Origin: an uncultured Williamsia sp.
GTDB lineage: Bacteria; Actinomycetota; Actinomycetes; Mycobacteriales; Mycobacteriaceae
Reading direction: 5' to 3'
NCBI RefSeq assembly: GCF_947494875.1
Contig: NZ_CANLWM010000001.1
Coordinates: 806,001 to 870,000 of the forward strand
Length of the DNA stretch: 64,000 nucleotides
Each line of letters starts with the position of its first letter. Position 1 is the first letter of the stretch. Shown in pieces: positions 9,224-17,405 of the stretch. The notes beneath the pieces were generated by a model. That model worked only from the letters and a program-made list of their open reading frames with translations, did no database searches and was not told the DNA's origin. Both the position numbers and the translations under genes were made by a program.

Positions 9224-10233
9224 GCGGGCGGCCATGTCACCGGTACGTAGCCGGTGCCGTCGTCCCAGGTCTCGATGAGCGCCTGTGCCCATCTCGTTGG
9301 GGTCAGCGAGCCCGGCGCAGTCGGACCGAACGTCTGGAAACTCAACGACTCGCCTGGTTGATTGAGGTACGGCGGCGGACTGGTAACCGTGGACGTGATG
9401 CCCTCGCCGGCTCGAGCCAGATCGCGGTTGAACCACACCAACCACTCGGTGATCGCCCACCCGTCACGATGCGGTCCGGTCTCGAACACCGTCGTGTGAG
9501 GCATCGCGGGAAGGATCTGCCAACTCAGCATCCACTCACCCGCCGGATCGGCTGCGCGCGTTGCGGCCATGGCTGTGATGCCGGGTAGCGCATTCAGGAC
9601 CCGCACCGGCCAGTCATAGAACGGATCCACCGGCGGACGGCTGTCGAGGCCGTCCGACACCCCCGTGCCGGTGTCGGACAGTGTGGCCGGCCGATAGTCC
9701 GGAATCCCCGGATCGACGGCCGCGACCGAGAGGATCTTGCGCGCCCGCCGCTCTCCCTCATCGAGGAACCGCCACGTCTCCTCGGGCATGTCCCACGCGC
9801 TCCATCCGTCGTGGGCCCGGACGATCAGACGCGCCAGTTGAATAACGTCACGGCCTTTCAGCGCGACACCGATCTTGCGCTTCACGGAGTCCTCTACCGG
9901 GTACTGGAGATACTCCTGCACAACGGATTTGAGGTAGGTCAGCTCCTGTCGGCGGTAGGTGACCGTGGCCTGAGAGACGGCCTTCGGGGTAACCCCCAAC
10001 TCGGCAGCAACCGACTCCCCGTTCGCGCCGGGACGCAGCGTCGCCTCGTAGACGGCGTGACGCCGAATTGCCGCCACGTGCTTCTGCAGGCCACGAAACC
10101 GCTCTACGGCAGCGGCGCATTGACGAACACGTTGCACCGGGTCCGGGACCGACCGCAGGTAACTGAGGAGCAGTTCGATCTGTAGTCCGGACGGATCGTT
10201 GTCCGCTTCTGGCGCAGATTGGCTATCGCTCAC
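9220..10233 (-). CDS. Unknown HTH-containing protein, partner of the DUF3800-like gene
   Basis: About 337 residues with no recognised family. Residues about 65-95 hold a helix-turn-helix-like segment (ESVAAELGVTPKAVSQATVT), resembling sigma-70 region 4 or transposase HTHs. The middle is rich in charged residues and the C-terminal third in Trp, Pro and Gly (EWLVWFNRDLARAG, TRWAQALIETWDDGTGYVP). No signal peptide or membrane segment. It is co-transcribed with and overlaps the DUF3800-like gene. Start is a GTG at 10233 (a TTG lies just before). The pair sits between unrelated core genes and may be an acquired accessory or defence module. Confidence 0.55.
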   Translation of the reverse strand: MSDSQSAPEADNDPSGLQIELLLSYLRSVPDPVQRVRQCAAAVERFRGLQKHVAAIRRHAVYEATLRPGANGESVAAELGVTPKAVSQATVTYRRQELTYLKSVVQEYLQYPVEDSVKRKIGVALKGRDVIQLARLIVRAHDGWSAWDMPEETWRFLDEGERRARKILSVAAVDPGIPDYRPATLSDTGTGVSDGLDSRPPVDPFYDWPVRVLNALPGITAMAATRAADPAGEWMLSWQILPAMPHTTVFETGPHRDGWAITEWLVWFNRDLARAGEGITSTVTSPPPYLNQPGESLSFQTFGPTAPGSLTPTRWAQALIETWDDGTGYVPVTWPPA

Positions 10234-10500
10234 CAAGTAATCGTAATCTACCCCGGGGGAAATTTATCGTTGCAACCTGACGGCGCGTCACTGCTCACAG
10301 TTGAGTGCAGTTGCTTGGCCGGTCGGGCGGGGTGATTGCGGGCCGCGTTGCTGCCCGTTGGTGGACCACCCCGCAGTAGCGACTCCCACAGGGTCTTGAG
10401 TCGGCCGATTACGCGCGGCGACCCGGTCAGTCGGGCGAGGCTGCTCTTCTCGGAGATGACGGTGGCGCCCGGTGTCAGGGTGTCGCAGTACGGTGCGCCG

Positions 10501-10847
10501 ATGGATCCCGACATCGTCCGTGGGCTGCTCGGCGCCGAGCGTGCCGAGGCGACGGCGCTCCTCGTGTCCATGCGCGCCCGGTTGAGCGCCGTCGTCGACG
10601 CCGCGGTGGACGAACACGCCGACGACGAACACGACCCGAGGGCTCCACCCTCGCGTTCGAACGGGGGCAGCTCGTGTCCCAGATCGAGCGATCGTCCCGA
10701 CGTCTGACCGAGATCGACGCGGCCGTCGCCCGACTCGACGACGGGACCTACGGCCGGTGCCTGCGCTGTGGGAGCGAGATCTCCGAGGTGAGGCTCGAGG
10801 CGATCCCCGCCACCGAGCTCTGTATCACCTGCGCCGGCCGCCGCTGA
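10501..10847 (+). pseudogene. DksA/TraR-type zinc-finger protein, frameshifted
   Basis: The reading frame from ATG 10501 encodes the N-terminal coiled-coil part of a DksA/TraR-family protein (MDPDIVRGLLGAERAEATALL...) up to DDEHDP near 10638. From there the family continues in another frame: EGSTLAFERGQLVSQ, then AAVARLDDGTYGRCLRCG and a second Cys pair CITC, ending at TGA 10847. Restoring one G around 10638-10640 (CCGAGGG to CCGGAGGG) joins both halves into a normal protein of about 115 residues with a C4 zinc finger. Either the gene is broken, or the base is missing from the assembly. The intact family binds RNA polymerase or modulates transcription. Confidence 0.75.
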
Positions 10848-10875
10848 TGTCACACTTCCGGTGACCTGTCTCGTC
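10848..10875 (+). promoter_or_regulatory. Predicted ECF41 sigma-factor promoter
   Basis: TGTCACA (10848-10854), a 17-base spacer and CGTC (10872-10875) match the ECF41 consensus as I know it (TGTCACA, about 16-17 bases, CGTC). It lies 42 bases before the ATG of the oxidoreductase gene, which is the usual single target of ECF41 factors, and starts right after the DksA-type stop codon. Confidence 0.7.
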
Positions 10876-10917
10876 CTTCCTGTGTAGGTGGACGCTCACG
10901 ACGAGATGAGGATCGGA

Positions 10918-11658
10918 ATGCGTATCGCGGTGGCCGGTGGGACCGGGTTGATCGGGCGGATGGTGTGCGACGCGGTGAGCGCCGGCGGCGACGAGGCGGT
11001 GGTCCTCGCGCGCTCGGTCGGCGTCGACGTGGTGAGCGGCGACGGGCTCGACGCAGCGCTCGTCGGCGTCGACGCGGTGATCGACGTGACCAACGTGACG
11101 ACGGTGAAGCGATCGGAGTCGATCGCGTTCTTCGAGACCGCGACGAGGAATCTGCTCGCCGCGGAGGAACGTGCAGGGGTGGTGCACCACGTGCTGCTGT
11201 CGATCGTCGGCGTCGATCGCGTGGACTGGGGCTACTACGCCGGCAAGGTGCGACAAGAGGAGTTGTGTGCGGCGTCTGCGGTCCCGACGACCGTCCTGCG
11301 CGCGACGCAGTTCCACGAGTTCGCGGACCAGATGCTGGCGCGCGGAGGGCCTGTCGCACTGGTGCCGAAGATGCTGAGCCGACCTGTCGCGGCACGGGAG
11401 GTCGCGACCGAGCTGGTCCGGCTGGCGCGCGGGCAGGCGCAGGGACTGGTGCCGGAGATGGCCGGCCCGGAGGATCTCGAGATGCCGGACATGGTGCGGA
11501 AGCTGCTCCGATCCCGCGGTCGACACACACCGGTACTCGGGATCCGGCTGCCCGGCGCGGCCGGTCGGGGCATGGCCCACGGCGCCCTGCTCCCGGAGCA
11601 CGACGGTCCGCGCGGTCGGGAGACGTTCGCGCAGTGGTTGACCGCGGCGCAGCCATGA
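10918..11658 (+). CDS. NmrA-like NAD(P)-dependent oxidoreductase/epimerase, ECF41 partner
   Basis: 246 residues. The N-terminus MRIAVAGGTGLIGR is an atypical-SDR Rossmann loop (GxxGxxG). No Tyr-x3-Lys pair is evident in the standard place (WGYYAGKVRQEE, about residue 105, is the nearest). It belongs to the oxidoreductase/epimerase class (COE proteins) habitually encoded beside ECF41 sigma factors and transcribed by them. The start at 10918 has GAGGATCGG directly upstream; GTG 10888 and ATG 10906 are alternatives. The sigma gene overlaps its stop (ATGA). Substrate unknown. Confidence 0.8.
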   Translation: MRIAVAGGTGLIGRMVCDAVSAGGDEAVVLARSVGVDVVSGDGLDAALVGVDAVIDVTNVTTVKRSESIAFFETATRNLLAAEERAGVVHHVLLSIVGVDRVDWGYYAGKVRQEELCAASAVPTTVLRATQFHEFADQMLARGGPVALVPKMLSRPVAAREVATELVRLARGQAQGLVPEMAGPEDLEMPDMVRKLLRSRGRHTPVLGIRLPGAAGRGMAHGALLPEHDGPRGRETFAQWLTAAQP

Positions 11659-12539
11659 CCGACCGTCAGGACCAGCTCGCTGCCGTGTACGACGCCGTAC
11701 GGCCCCGGCTGGTCCGGATCGCCTACGCCATCCTCGGGAGCCACGCCGAGGCCGAGGACGTGGTCGCGGACTGCTGGATGCGGCTCGTCGAGGCCGACCG
11801 GCGCGAGGCCGTCGTCGATGTCGAGGCGTGGTCGACGGTCGTCGTGTCCCGCGCCGCCTTGGACACGCTCCGGTCGGCACGCAGGCGTCGGGAGGAGTAC
11901 GTCGGTCCGTGGTTGCCGGAGCCTGTCGTCGAGCGCGTGGACGTCGCGGCGATCGATCCCGCCGACCGGGTCACCCTCGACGAGCAGGTCAGCTTTGCGC
12001 TGCTCGTCGTGCTCGAGTCGCTGAGCCCTGCCGAGCGCACGGTGTGGGTGCTGCACGACCTGTTCGGCATGCCGTTCCCCGAGGTGGCGGCGACGGTCGG
12101 ACGGACACCGACGGCCGTCCGGCAGCTCGCATCGCGAGCGCGGGCGCACGTTGCTGCCGGTGCGCCGCGCGTGACCGTCACGCCCGCGCAGCACGATTCC
12201 GCTGTCCGGGGATTTCTGTCGGCCGCGCTCGACGGGGACATGGCCGCATGTCTCGCCGCCTTGGACCCCGACGTCGTGCTCACCAGCGACGGCGGCGGCA
12301 AGGTCAGCGCAGCCCGACGGCCGATCGTCGGTGCGGACAAGGTCGTGCGATTCCTCTTCGGCATCCTCGCGACGCGGGTCGCCGCGGACGAGCTGACCCT
12401 GATCACCGTGAACGGCCGGCTCGCCGTCGCCGCGGTCCGCGACGGCAGGGTCGACAGCGTGATCAGCCTCACCCTGGACGGCGACCGCGTCACGCGCGTC
12501 GACATCGTCCGCGCGCCGGACAAACTGCCCGCCCCGTGA
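11655..12539 (+). CDS. ECF41-type RNA polymerase sigma factor with SnoaL-like C-terminal extension (SigJ-like)
   Basis: 294 residues. Sigma region 2 (YDAVRPRLVRIAYAILGSHAEAEDVVADCWMR..., first 90 residues) and region 4 (LSPAERTVWVLHDLFGMPFPEVAATVGRT) are followed by a SnoaL-like domain of about 120 residues. The three ECF41 hallmarks are visible: WLPEP in the linker (about 83), DGGGK (about 212) and a C-terminal APDKL (NPDKL in the family). The extension controls activity in cis instead of an anti-sigma factor. It is coupled to the oxidoreductase gene upstream and reads into a convergent MFS gene 7 bases away. The signal it senses is unknown. Confidence 0.92.
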   Translation: MTDRQDQLAAVYDAVRPRLVRIAYAILGSHAEAEDVVADCWMRLVEADRREAVVDVEAWSTVVVSRAALDTLRSARRRREEYVGPWLPEPVVERVDVAAIDPADRVTLDEQVSFALLVVLESLSPAERTVWVLHDLFGMPFPEVAATVGRTPTAVRQLASRARAHVAAGAPRVTVTPAQHDSAVRGFLSAALDGDMAACLAALDPDVVLTSDGGGKVSAARRPIVGADKVVRFLFGILATRVAADELTLITVNGRLAVAAVRDGRVDSVISLTLDGDRVTRVDIVRAPDKLPAP

Positions 12540-12546
12540 CCCGCGG

Positions 12547-14019
12547 TCACTCCGTCAGCGCGGGCTCCGCGACCGGGGCCGCGGGGGCGCCGACCTTGTT
12601 CACACGGATGAGTGCCAACGATGCGACGAGAGCCAGTGCGACCACCACGATCGCCGCCTGGAACGCGTGTTGCTGTCCGGCGACGAAGATCTCGGCCTGC
12701 CCGGCCGCTGTCCGAGCGGCGGGGCCCAGGTCGGCGCCGCGCGATGCCGCGGCGTGGGCGAAGACGGTCCCGAAGACGGCGAGACCGATTGCGCCACCGA
12801 CCTGTTGGCCGGTGTTGAGCAACGCCGAGGCGAGGCCGGTCTCATGCGGTGCGACGCCGTTGACCGCGGTCATGGTCAGCGGCACGAAGCTGCACCCCAT
12901 GCCCAGGCCGAGCAGCAGGAGGCAGCCGAGGAACGGCCAGTAGCTGCTGTCGACGCCGAGCTGGGTGAACGAGACCATCGCGACGAGGGCCAGGATCGGA
13001 CCGACCGTCAGGAACGGGCGGACACCGATGCGCGGGATCAGCCGCCGGACCACCACGATCGACATGACCATGATCGTCGTGGGCATGGGCAGGAAGCCGA
13101 GCCCGGTCTCGAACGGGGTCCACCCGTGCACGTTCTGCAGGTACTGCGCCATGAAGTAGAACGTCGTGAACAGCGCCCCGGCGAGGAACAGCATGATCAG
13201 ATACGACCCCGTGCGGTTGCGGTCGGCGAAGATGTGGAACGGCATCAGCGGGTGACTCGCGCGGTGCTCGACGAGCACGAAGGTCACGAGCAGCGTCGCG
13301 GCGATCACCAGGGTGACGATGGTGGTCGTCGACCCCCAGCCGTCGTCGGCGGCCTTGGTCAGGCCGTAGACGAGGATCGACATCCCGGCGGTGACCGAGA
13401 TGGCCCCGGGCAGATCGAGTTTCGTCCCCGAGCCCTGCGACTCGGCGAGCACTCGCGGTGCCAGGACGAGGACGAGGACGCCGATCGGCGCGTTGATGAA
13501 CAGTGCCCACCGCCAGCTGGCGTAGTCGGTCAGCACCCCGCCGAGCAGCAGACCGAGGGCGCCACCGGATGCGGCCATGGCCGCGAACACCCCGAACGCG
13601 CGTGCGCGGGCCTTCGGTTCGGTGAAGGTGGTGGCGAGCAGGGCGAGCGCGGTGGGTGCCGCGATCGCGCCGCCGGCGCCCTGGGCCGCGCGGGCGATGA
13701 TCAGCATCGCCTCACCGGTGGCGAAACCGCCCACGAGCGAGGCGGCGGCGAAGAGCCCGACGCCGATCATGAACATCTTCCGGCGCCCGTACAGGTCGCC
13801 GACACGGCCGCCGAAGAGGAGCAGTCCGCCGAACACGAGTGAGTAGGCGGTGACGACCCACGTGAGGTTCGCCGCCGAGAAGTCGAGGTCGTCGCGAATC
13901 TTCGGCAACGCGACGTTGACCACCGTGGCGTCGAGCACCACCATCAGCTGCGCGACGCAGATGACGGCGAGGGCGATCCCGCCGTTGCGGGTCGGGGAGT
14001 CTGGTGTCTGGTCAGTCAT
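12547..14019 (-). CDS. MFS drug exporter, DHA2 (EmrB/QacA) family, 14 TM
   Basis: 490 residues. The first helix carries the DHA2 motif LDATVVNVALPKI, and motif A is GGRVGDLYGRRKMFM (about 71-85). Motif C-like Gly-rich helix 5 (ASGGALGLLLGGVLTDY) marks it as an antiporter-type exporter. Hydrophobicity suggests 14 helices, normal for the family. It overlaps the TetR gene upstream by 8 bases, so it is probably the repressed target and exports a toxic compound or drug. A role in siderophore export is possible by location but unsupported, since no iron box is near. Confidence 0.92.
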   Translation of the reverse strand: MTDQTPDSPTRNGGIALAVICVAQLMVVLDATVVNVALPKIRDDLDFSAANLTWVVTAYSLVFGGLLLFGGRVGDLYGRRKMFMIGVGLFAAASLVGGFATGEAMLIIARAAQGAGGAIAAPTALALLATTFTEPKARARAFGVFAAMAASGGALGLLLGGVLTDYASWRWALFINAPIGVLVLVLAPRVLAESQGSGTKLDLPGAISVTAGMSILVYGLTKAADDGWGSTTTIVTLVIAATLLVTFVLVEHRASHPLMPFHIFADRNRTGSYLIMLFLAGALFTTFYFMAQYLQNVHGWTPFETGLGFLPMPTTIMVMSIVVVRRLIPRIGVRPFLTVGPILALVAMVSFTQLGVDSSYWPFLGCLLLLGLGMGCSFVPLTMTAVNGVAPHETGLASALLNTGQQVGGAIGLAVFGTVFAHAAASRGADLGPAARTAAGQAEIFVAGQQHAFQAAIVVVALALVASLALIRVNKVGAPAAPVAEPALTE

Positions 14020-14653
14020 CGGTGTCTTTCGGGAGTGGGGTCGAGGGGCGCACGGGAAGCCCGAGCACCGGTCGCAGGACGGTGGTGACGATCTGTTCGG
14101 CGTAGGCGCGGCCGGCGGGTCGTCCGGTCGTGAGTGCGCGGTGGAGCATCAGGGACGGCAGCAGGCTCGCCGCGATGGCCACGTCGACTCCGGCGTCGAG
14201 TTCGCCGCGGCGCCGGGCCCGTTCGAGGATCTCGGTCAGGCGCTCGATGCGGGGCTCGGTGAACCGTGTCCGGAACGCCTCGAGCAGATCGGGCTCCCGG
14301 GACAGCGCGGAGCACACGCTCGCCATCACCTGGATCAGCCGCTGCGACTGTGGGCTGCAGGACGCAGCGGCCAGCTGCTCGATGTCGCCGTCGAGGCTCC
14401 CGGTGTCGATGCCGTCGACGGCGGGCTTGAGTGTCGCCATCGCGTCGATGACGAGGTCGGCCTTGCCGGCCCACCGGCGATAGACCGTTGCCTTGCCGAC
14501 GCCCGCCTCGGCGGCGACACCGTCGATGGTCAGACGGTCGTAGCCGGTGCGGACGAGGAGCTCGATCGCCGCATCCGTGATCGCGTCATCGCGGCTCGGA
14601 TCCCGGGGGCGGCCTCGTGGCGGATCTGTCGTGGCGGGGGAGGTGGACGGCAC
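14012..14653 (-). CDS. TetR-family repressor of the adjacent MFS pump
   Basis: 213 residues. The N-terminal HTH is clear: AITDAAIELLVRTGYDRLTIDGVAAEAGVGKATVYRRWAGKADLV (written here only in part as a family match), with the recognition helix GVGKATVYRRW at about 51-61. The C-terminal ligand domain resembles the TetR_C_16-like regulators. It is the first gene of a two-gene efflux unit, overlapping the MFS gene. A near-perfect operator lies 16 bases upstream of its start, so it should repress itself and the pump. Confidence 0.9.
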   Translation of the reverse strand: MPSTSPATTDPPRGRPRDPSRDDAITDAAIELLVRTGYDRLTIDGVAAEAGVGKATVYRRWAGKADLVIDAMATLKPAVDGIDTGSLDGDIEQLAAASCSPQSQRLIQVMASVCSALSREPDLLEAFRTRFTEPRIERLTEILERARRRGELDAGVDVAIAASLLPSLMLHRALTTGRPAGRAYAEQIVTTVLRPVLGLPVRPSTPLPKDTDD

Positions 14654-14668
14654 GGGAGGACACTACCT

Positions 14669-14689
14669 GAAACGAGACGGACTCGTTTC
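14669..14689. promoter_or_regulatory. TetR operator: inverted repeat GAAACGAG-N5-CTCGTTTC
   Basis: Perfect 8-base arms (14669-14676 and 14682-14689) around ACGGA lie immediately upstream of the TetR/MFS unit and before the divergent PLDc_N gene at 14742. The arm sequence is typical of TetR-type operators. Confidence 0.75.
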
Positions 14690-14741
14690 GTATGTTTCCG
14701 GCGTGCTGTTCCCGCGTGACAGCACGGTTAGCGTGGATGGC

Positions 14742-15083
14742 GTGCCGTATCTGGGTCTGATCACCGTCCTCGTCATGATCGCCGCGCTCGTGGACATCGT
14801 CGGCAGTGACGAGGCCGCCATCCGTGGGCTGCCGCGATCGGCATGGATCCTCCTCGTGGTCGCGGTGCCGCTCGTCGGGTCGGTGGTGTGGGTCGTCGCG
14901 GGCAGGCCTCGAGCTGCGTTCTCGGGTCGAGTCGTCGGCGAGGACTCAGCCGCCGTCCCCGACGAACCGAAGGACCGCGTCGGTGACCTCGACGCAGAGG
15001 CCGAGTTCCGCCGGCAGGTGCGCGAACGCGCCGAGGAACAGCGCCGCCGCGCCGAGTCCGAACGGCGCGACCAGGACTCGTGA
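14742..15083 (+). CDS. PLDc_N-type small membrane protein, copy 1
   Basis: 113 residues. Two hydrophobic helices (YLGLITVLVMIAALVDIVGS and SAWILLVVAVPLVGSVVWVVAG) form the PLDc_N module (phospholipase D/cardiolipin-synthase N-terminal membrane domain) without any nuclease/PLD catalytic part. A charged cytoplasmic tail (FRRQVRERAEEQRRRAESERR) is probably helical. GTG at 14742 was chosen because copy 2 starts at the same position of the alignment; a GTG at 14703 is possible. It is clearly a paralogue of the gene at 15672. Function unknown; a shield or envelope role is only a guess. Confidence 0.75.
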   Translation: MPYLGLITVLVMIAALVDIVGSDEAAIRGLPRSAWILLVVAVPLVGSVVWVVAGRPRAAFSGRVVGEDSAAVPDEPKDRVGDLDAEAEFRRQVRERAEEQRRRAESERRDQDS

Positions 15084-15671
15084 GGCGCAGCACGGCCCTT
15101 GACCGTCGACTCTCGCCGCGGTTGGCTGATCGCAGGTGACTCGCGCCCGGCCGCCTCGTCGTCCGGTCCCCCAGTGCGCGAGTGATGAGATGGAGATCCA
15201 CAACCCGAGAGGGTGAATCCGCACCGGACGTGTCGCCGTCGTGACGACGGTGCCGCACTCAGACATCTCGCCCGGTGGCGCGCTCACGTCGAACGGACCG
15301 AACGTCGTGTGCGTCGGGGCGATCCCGGACTCCCATGCGCACCGCTGCGACTCCGGGACGGCCCGACCGACTGCCCCGCGTGTGACGGCCAGCTGCTCGA
15401 CGACTCGCGGCTCCGGCTCGAACGTCTCATCCGGAACGGCGGACGACGGAGACACCGGCTCGCTGTCGAGGTACAGCGACTCGACGAGCGGTACCGCGAC
15501 GTCACGACGGAGATCAACGCCCTGCCCACGCAGCCGTGGTGGAACCGTCGTATGCCGTGGCGGTGAGCGTTCGGTGTCGCCGGTTCCGCGACAACGCCAC
15601 CCATTTCCGTACGCATGAACAACGACCGGGTTACGGTGTCCGTCGCATTCGTCCGACTGGAGGAGAACCCC
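15084..15671. other. 588-base gap between the two PLDc_N genes
   Basis: The gap holds no intact recognised gene. Third-position GC indicates a broken coding stretch at about 15241-15566 (entered separately). The remainder shows no RNA gene or iron box by eye. Confidence 0.5.
15241..15566 (+). pseudogene. Probable frameshifted hypothetical gene
   Basis: From GTG 15241 one frame has strong G/C third positions and reads TTVPHSDISPGGALTSNGPN and onward to about 15370. The coding bias then switches to the frame that ends at TGA 15566 (CPACDGQLLDDSRLRLERLI ... PTQPWWNRRMPWR). The joined protein would be about 108 residues, with a CxxC and a basic, helical C-terminus. No family was recognised. A single-base indel near 15360-15375, real or in the assembly, explains the pattern. 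Alternatively only the frame from GTG 15213 is translated. Confidence 0.4.
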
Positions 15672-16043
15672 GTGCCGTATCTCGGTCTCGTCGTCCTGGT
15701 GGTGATGATCGCCGCCCTGATCGACATCGTGAGCAGTGACGACGCCCTGGTGCGCGGACTGCCGCGCTGGGGCTGGCTGCTCCTGGTGATCGTCCTGCCG
15801 CTGGTCGGCTCGGTGGTGTGGTTCGTCGCGGGTCGACCCGTCGCCGGGTTCTCGGGCCGGGTCGGACGTGATCGCCCCGGCCAGGCGTCGGCCATGGGCT
15901 TCCCCGAGTACGACCACCCCGGTCGCTTCGTCCCGCAGGACCCCGAGGCCGACGCCGCGTTCCTCGCACAGGTGCGCGAACGCGCCGAGACGCAGCGGAA
16001 GCAGGGTGAGATCGAGCGGCGCAAGCGGGAAGAAGGCCGGTGA
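15672..16043 (+). CDS. PLDc_N-type small membrane protein, copy 2
   Basis: 123 residues. It is very similar to the protein at 14742-15083: same start (PYLGL), same two helices (VVLVVMIAALIDIVSSDDAL and WGWLLLVIVLPLVGSVVWFVAG), and a similar RERAETQRKQ tail with an added Gly/Pro-rich insert (GFPEYDHPGRFVPQDPE). The GTG at 15672 is fixed by GGAGGAG six bases upstream, so the longer upstream reading is not used. The next gene overlaps by four bases. The two copies look like a local duplication. Function unknown. Confidence 0.8.
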   Translation: MPYLGLVVLVVMIAALIDIVSSDDALVRGLPRWGWLLLVIVLPLVGSVVWFVAGRPVAGFSGRVGRDRPGQASAMGFPEYDHPGRFVPQDPEADAAFLAQVRERAETQRKQGEIERRKREEGR

Positions 16044-16441
16044 TCGTCCGAATCGCCTGGTCCGTTGTCGCGATCGCCGCGGTGGCGATCGTGATCGGGG
16101 CGTCAACCGACTCCGTCGGTTCGACGGACCTCGGCTGCTCGAAGACCGGGTCGACCGGAACCGACGAGTACTCGTGCTCGGCCCCGATCGTCGATGTCGT
16201 GGGTGTGTGGCCCTTCGTCGCGATGGGCGCTGCGATGGCGGGCCCGCCGCTCCTCGCGCTCGTCGCACTGCGCGCCTGGGTGTCGTGGGTCGTGGTCCTT
16301 GTTCTTATTGCCGTCGGCGCCTGGGGACTCGCCCACTGGACGTCAGTCTGGTTGACGCTCGTGTTCGCGATTCTGCTCGCGCTGGTGGGACTCGTGCTCG
16401 CAGCCGTGCAGTCCGCCCTCTCGCTCAGGGCGTCGCGGTGA
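16040..16441 (+). CDS. Small membrane protein of unknown function
   Basis: 133 residues with an N-terminal helix (residues 3-24) that could be a signal anchor, an extracytoplasmic Ser/Thr/Gly segment with two Cys (LGCSKTGSTGTDEYSCSAP), then three hydrophobic helices (about 52-75, 79-98, 103-125). The two Cys could form a disulfide. It starts with GTG overlapping the PLDc_N gene (GTGA) and so is co-translated with it. Its 3' end overlaps the convergent formyltransferase gene by 17 bases. No family recognised. Confidence 0.65.
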   Translation: MIVRIAWSVVAIAAVAIVIGASTDSVGSTDLGCSKTGSTGTDEYSCSAPIVDVVGVWPFVAMGAAMAGPPLLALVALRAWVSWVVVLVLIAVGAWGLAHWTSVWLTLVFAILLALVGLVLAAVQSALSLRASR

Positions 16442-17369
16442 GGTACCCGCCGCCGTGGCCGAACCATTCGAGAGCCTTGTGTTCCACGCCGTCGTCGGTG
16501 CGGATGACGTCGAGGACCAGACCGGGCGAGCCGCCGCGGTAGGCGTCGGCGCCGGCGACGATCACCATGCCGCCGTCCTCGGCGATGAAGACCCGACCCG
16601 GGGTGCCGCCGTAGACGCTGCGCGAGACGTGCGACTCGACGATCCGCAGCCGTTCACCGCGGAAGAAGGTGTAGGCGTTGGGATACGGGTCCTGCAACGC
16701 TCGCACCGACCGCTCGATCTCCTGTGCGGGCAGACGCCAGTCGACGAGGCTGTCCTGCTCGGAGCGCTTGTGGAAGAAGGTGCGCTCGGCCAGGTTCTGC
16801 GGTGTCGGTGACGCCGTGCCCGACTCGAGCCGGTCCAGCGCGTCGAGCAGGACCTCCGGGATCAGGTCGATGGTCGCGCGGACCAGCTCGGGTCCGGTCG
16901 ACGTGTCGGTGATCGGGACGGCCCGCTGCGAGATGATCCCGCCGGTGTCGAGGTCGTCGTCCATCATGTGCGCCGTCAGCCCGGTCTCCGACGCCCCGCT
17001 GATCAGCGACCAGATCACCGGCGAGAACCCCGTGAACCGGGGGAGCAGCGAGTCGTGCAGGTTGAGGGTGCCGTGGGTGGGAAGTGTGAACAACTCCGGC
17101 GGCAGCCAGGTGCGCCAGTTGTTCGCGACCATCACGTCGGGCGCGAGCTCGGCGACCCGCGCCGTCAACGCCTCGTCGGGACGCTTCGCCAGGTGGACGT
17201 CCACCCCGGCCCCACGGGCGAGATCCTCGACGGAGTCCGCCCAGATCGATTCGTACGCATGGTCACTCGGCGGGTGGGTCACCACCAGGATGACCTCGTG
17301 TCGTGACGCGAGCAGCGCCTCGAGGGTCTTGTGGCCCCAGGTCTGGTAGCCGAGCATGACGACGCGCAT
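16425..17369 (-). CDS. fxbA: N5-hydroxyornithine formyltransferase (methionyl-tRNA formyltransferase-like), FxbA-type
   Basis: 314 residues with the Fmt fold. N10-formyl-THF site and catalytic residues are visible: Asn and His in [16 protein letters not shown] (about 106-121) and Asp in [12 protein letters not shown] (about 141-152). The C-terminal domain is shorter and different from tRNA formyltransferases. It should formylate the N5-hydroxyl-amine of ornithine, making the substrate of NRPS module 1, as FxbA (exochelin) and CchA (coelichelin) are believed to do. ATG 17369 has GGAGGG 5 bases upstream. It diverges from mbtH across an iron box. Confidence 0.9.
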   Translation of the reverse strand: MRVVMLGYQTWGHKTLEALLASRHEVILVVTHPPSDHAYESIWADSVEDLARGAGVDVHLAKRPDEALTARVAELAPDVMVANNWRTWLPPELFTLPTHGTLNLHDSLLPRFTGFSPVIWSLISGASETGLTAHMMDDDLDTGGIISQRAVPITDTSTGPELVRATIDLIPEVLLDALDRLESGTASPTPQNLAERTFFHKRSEQDSLVDWRLPAQEIERSVRALQDPYPNAYTFFRGERLRIVESHVSRSVYGGTPGRVFIAEDGGMVIVAGADAYRGGSPGLVLDVIRTDDGVEHKALEWFGHGGGYLTATP

Positions 17370-17405
17370 CGTGTCCCTCCGAGCCCGGGGCCCGCGACCC
17401 GGTGT

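Noticed and set aside
9224-9460. Longer N-terminus for the DUF3800-like protein
   Set aside because: It lies inside the upstream HTH gene and shows no similarity to the family; GTG 9223 with GTGA overlap fits the family start FVDES.
14946-16268. Long reverse-strand frame across the PLDc_N genes
   Set aside because: Low-complexity Arg/Ser/Pro composition and no motif; the forward genes have recognisable helices, Shine-Dalgarno sites and similarity to each other.
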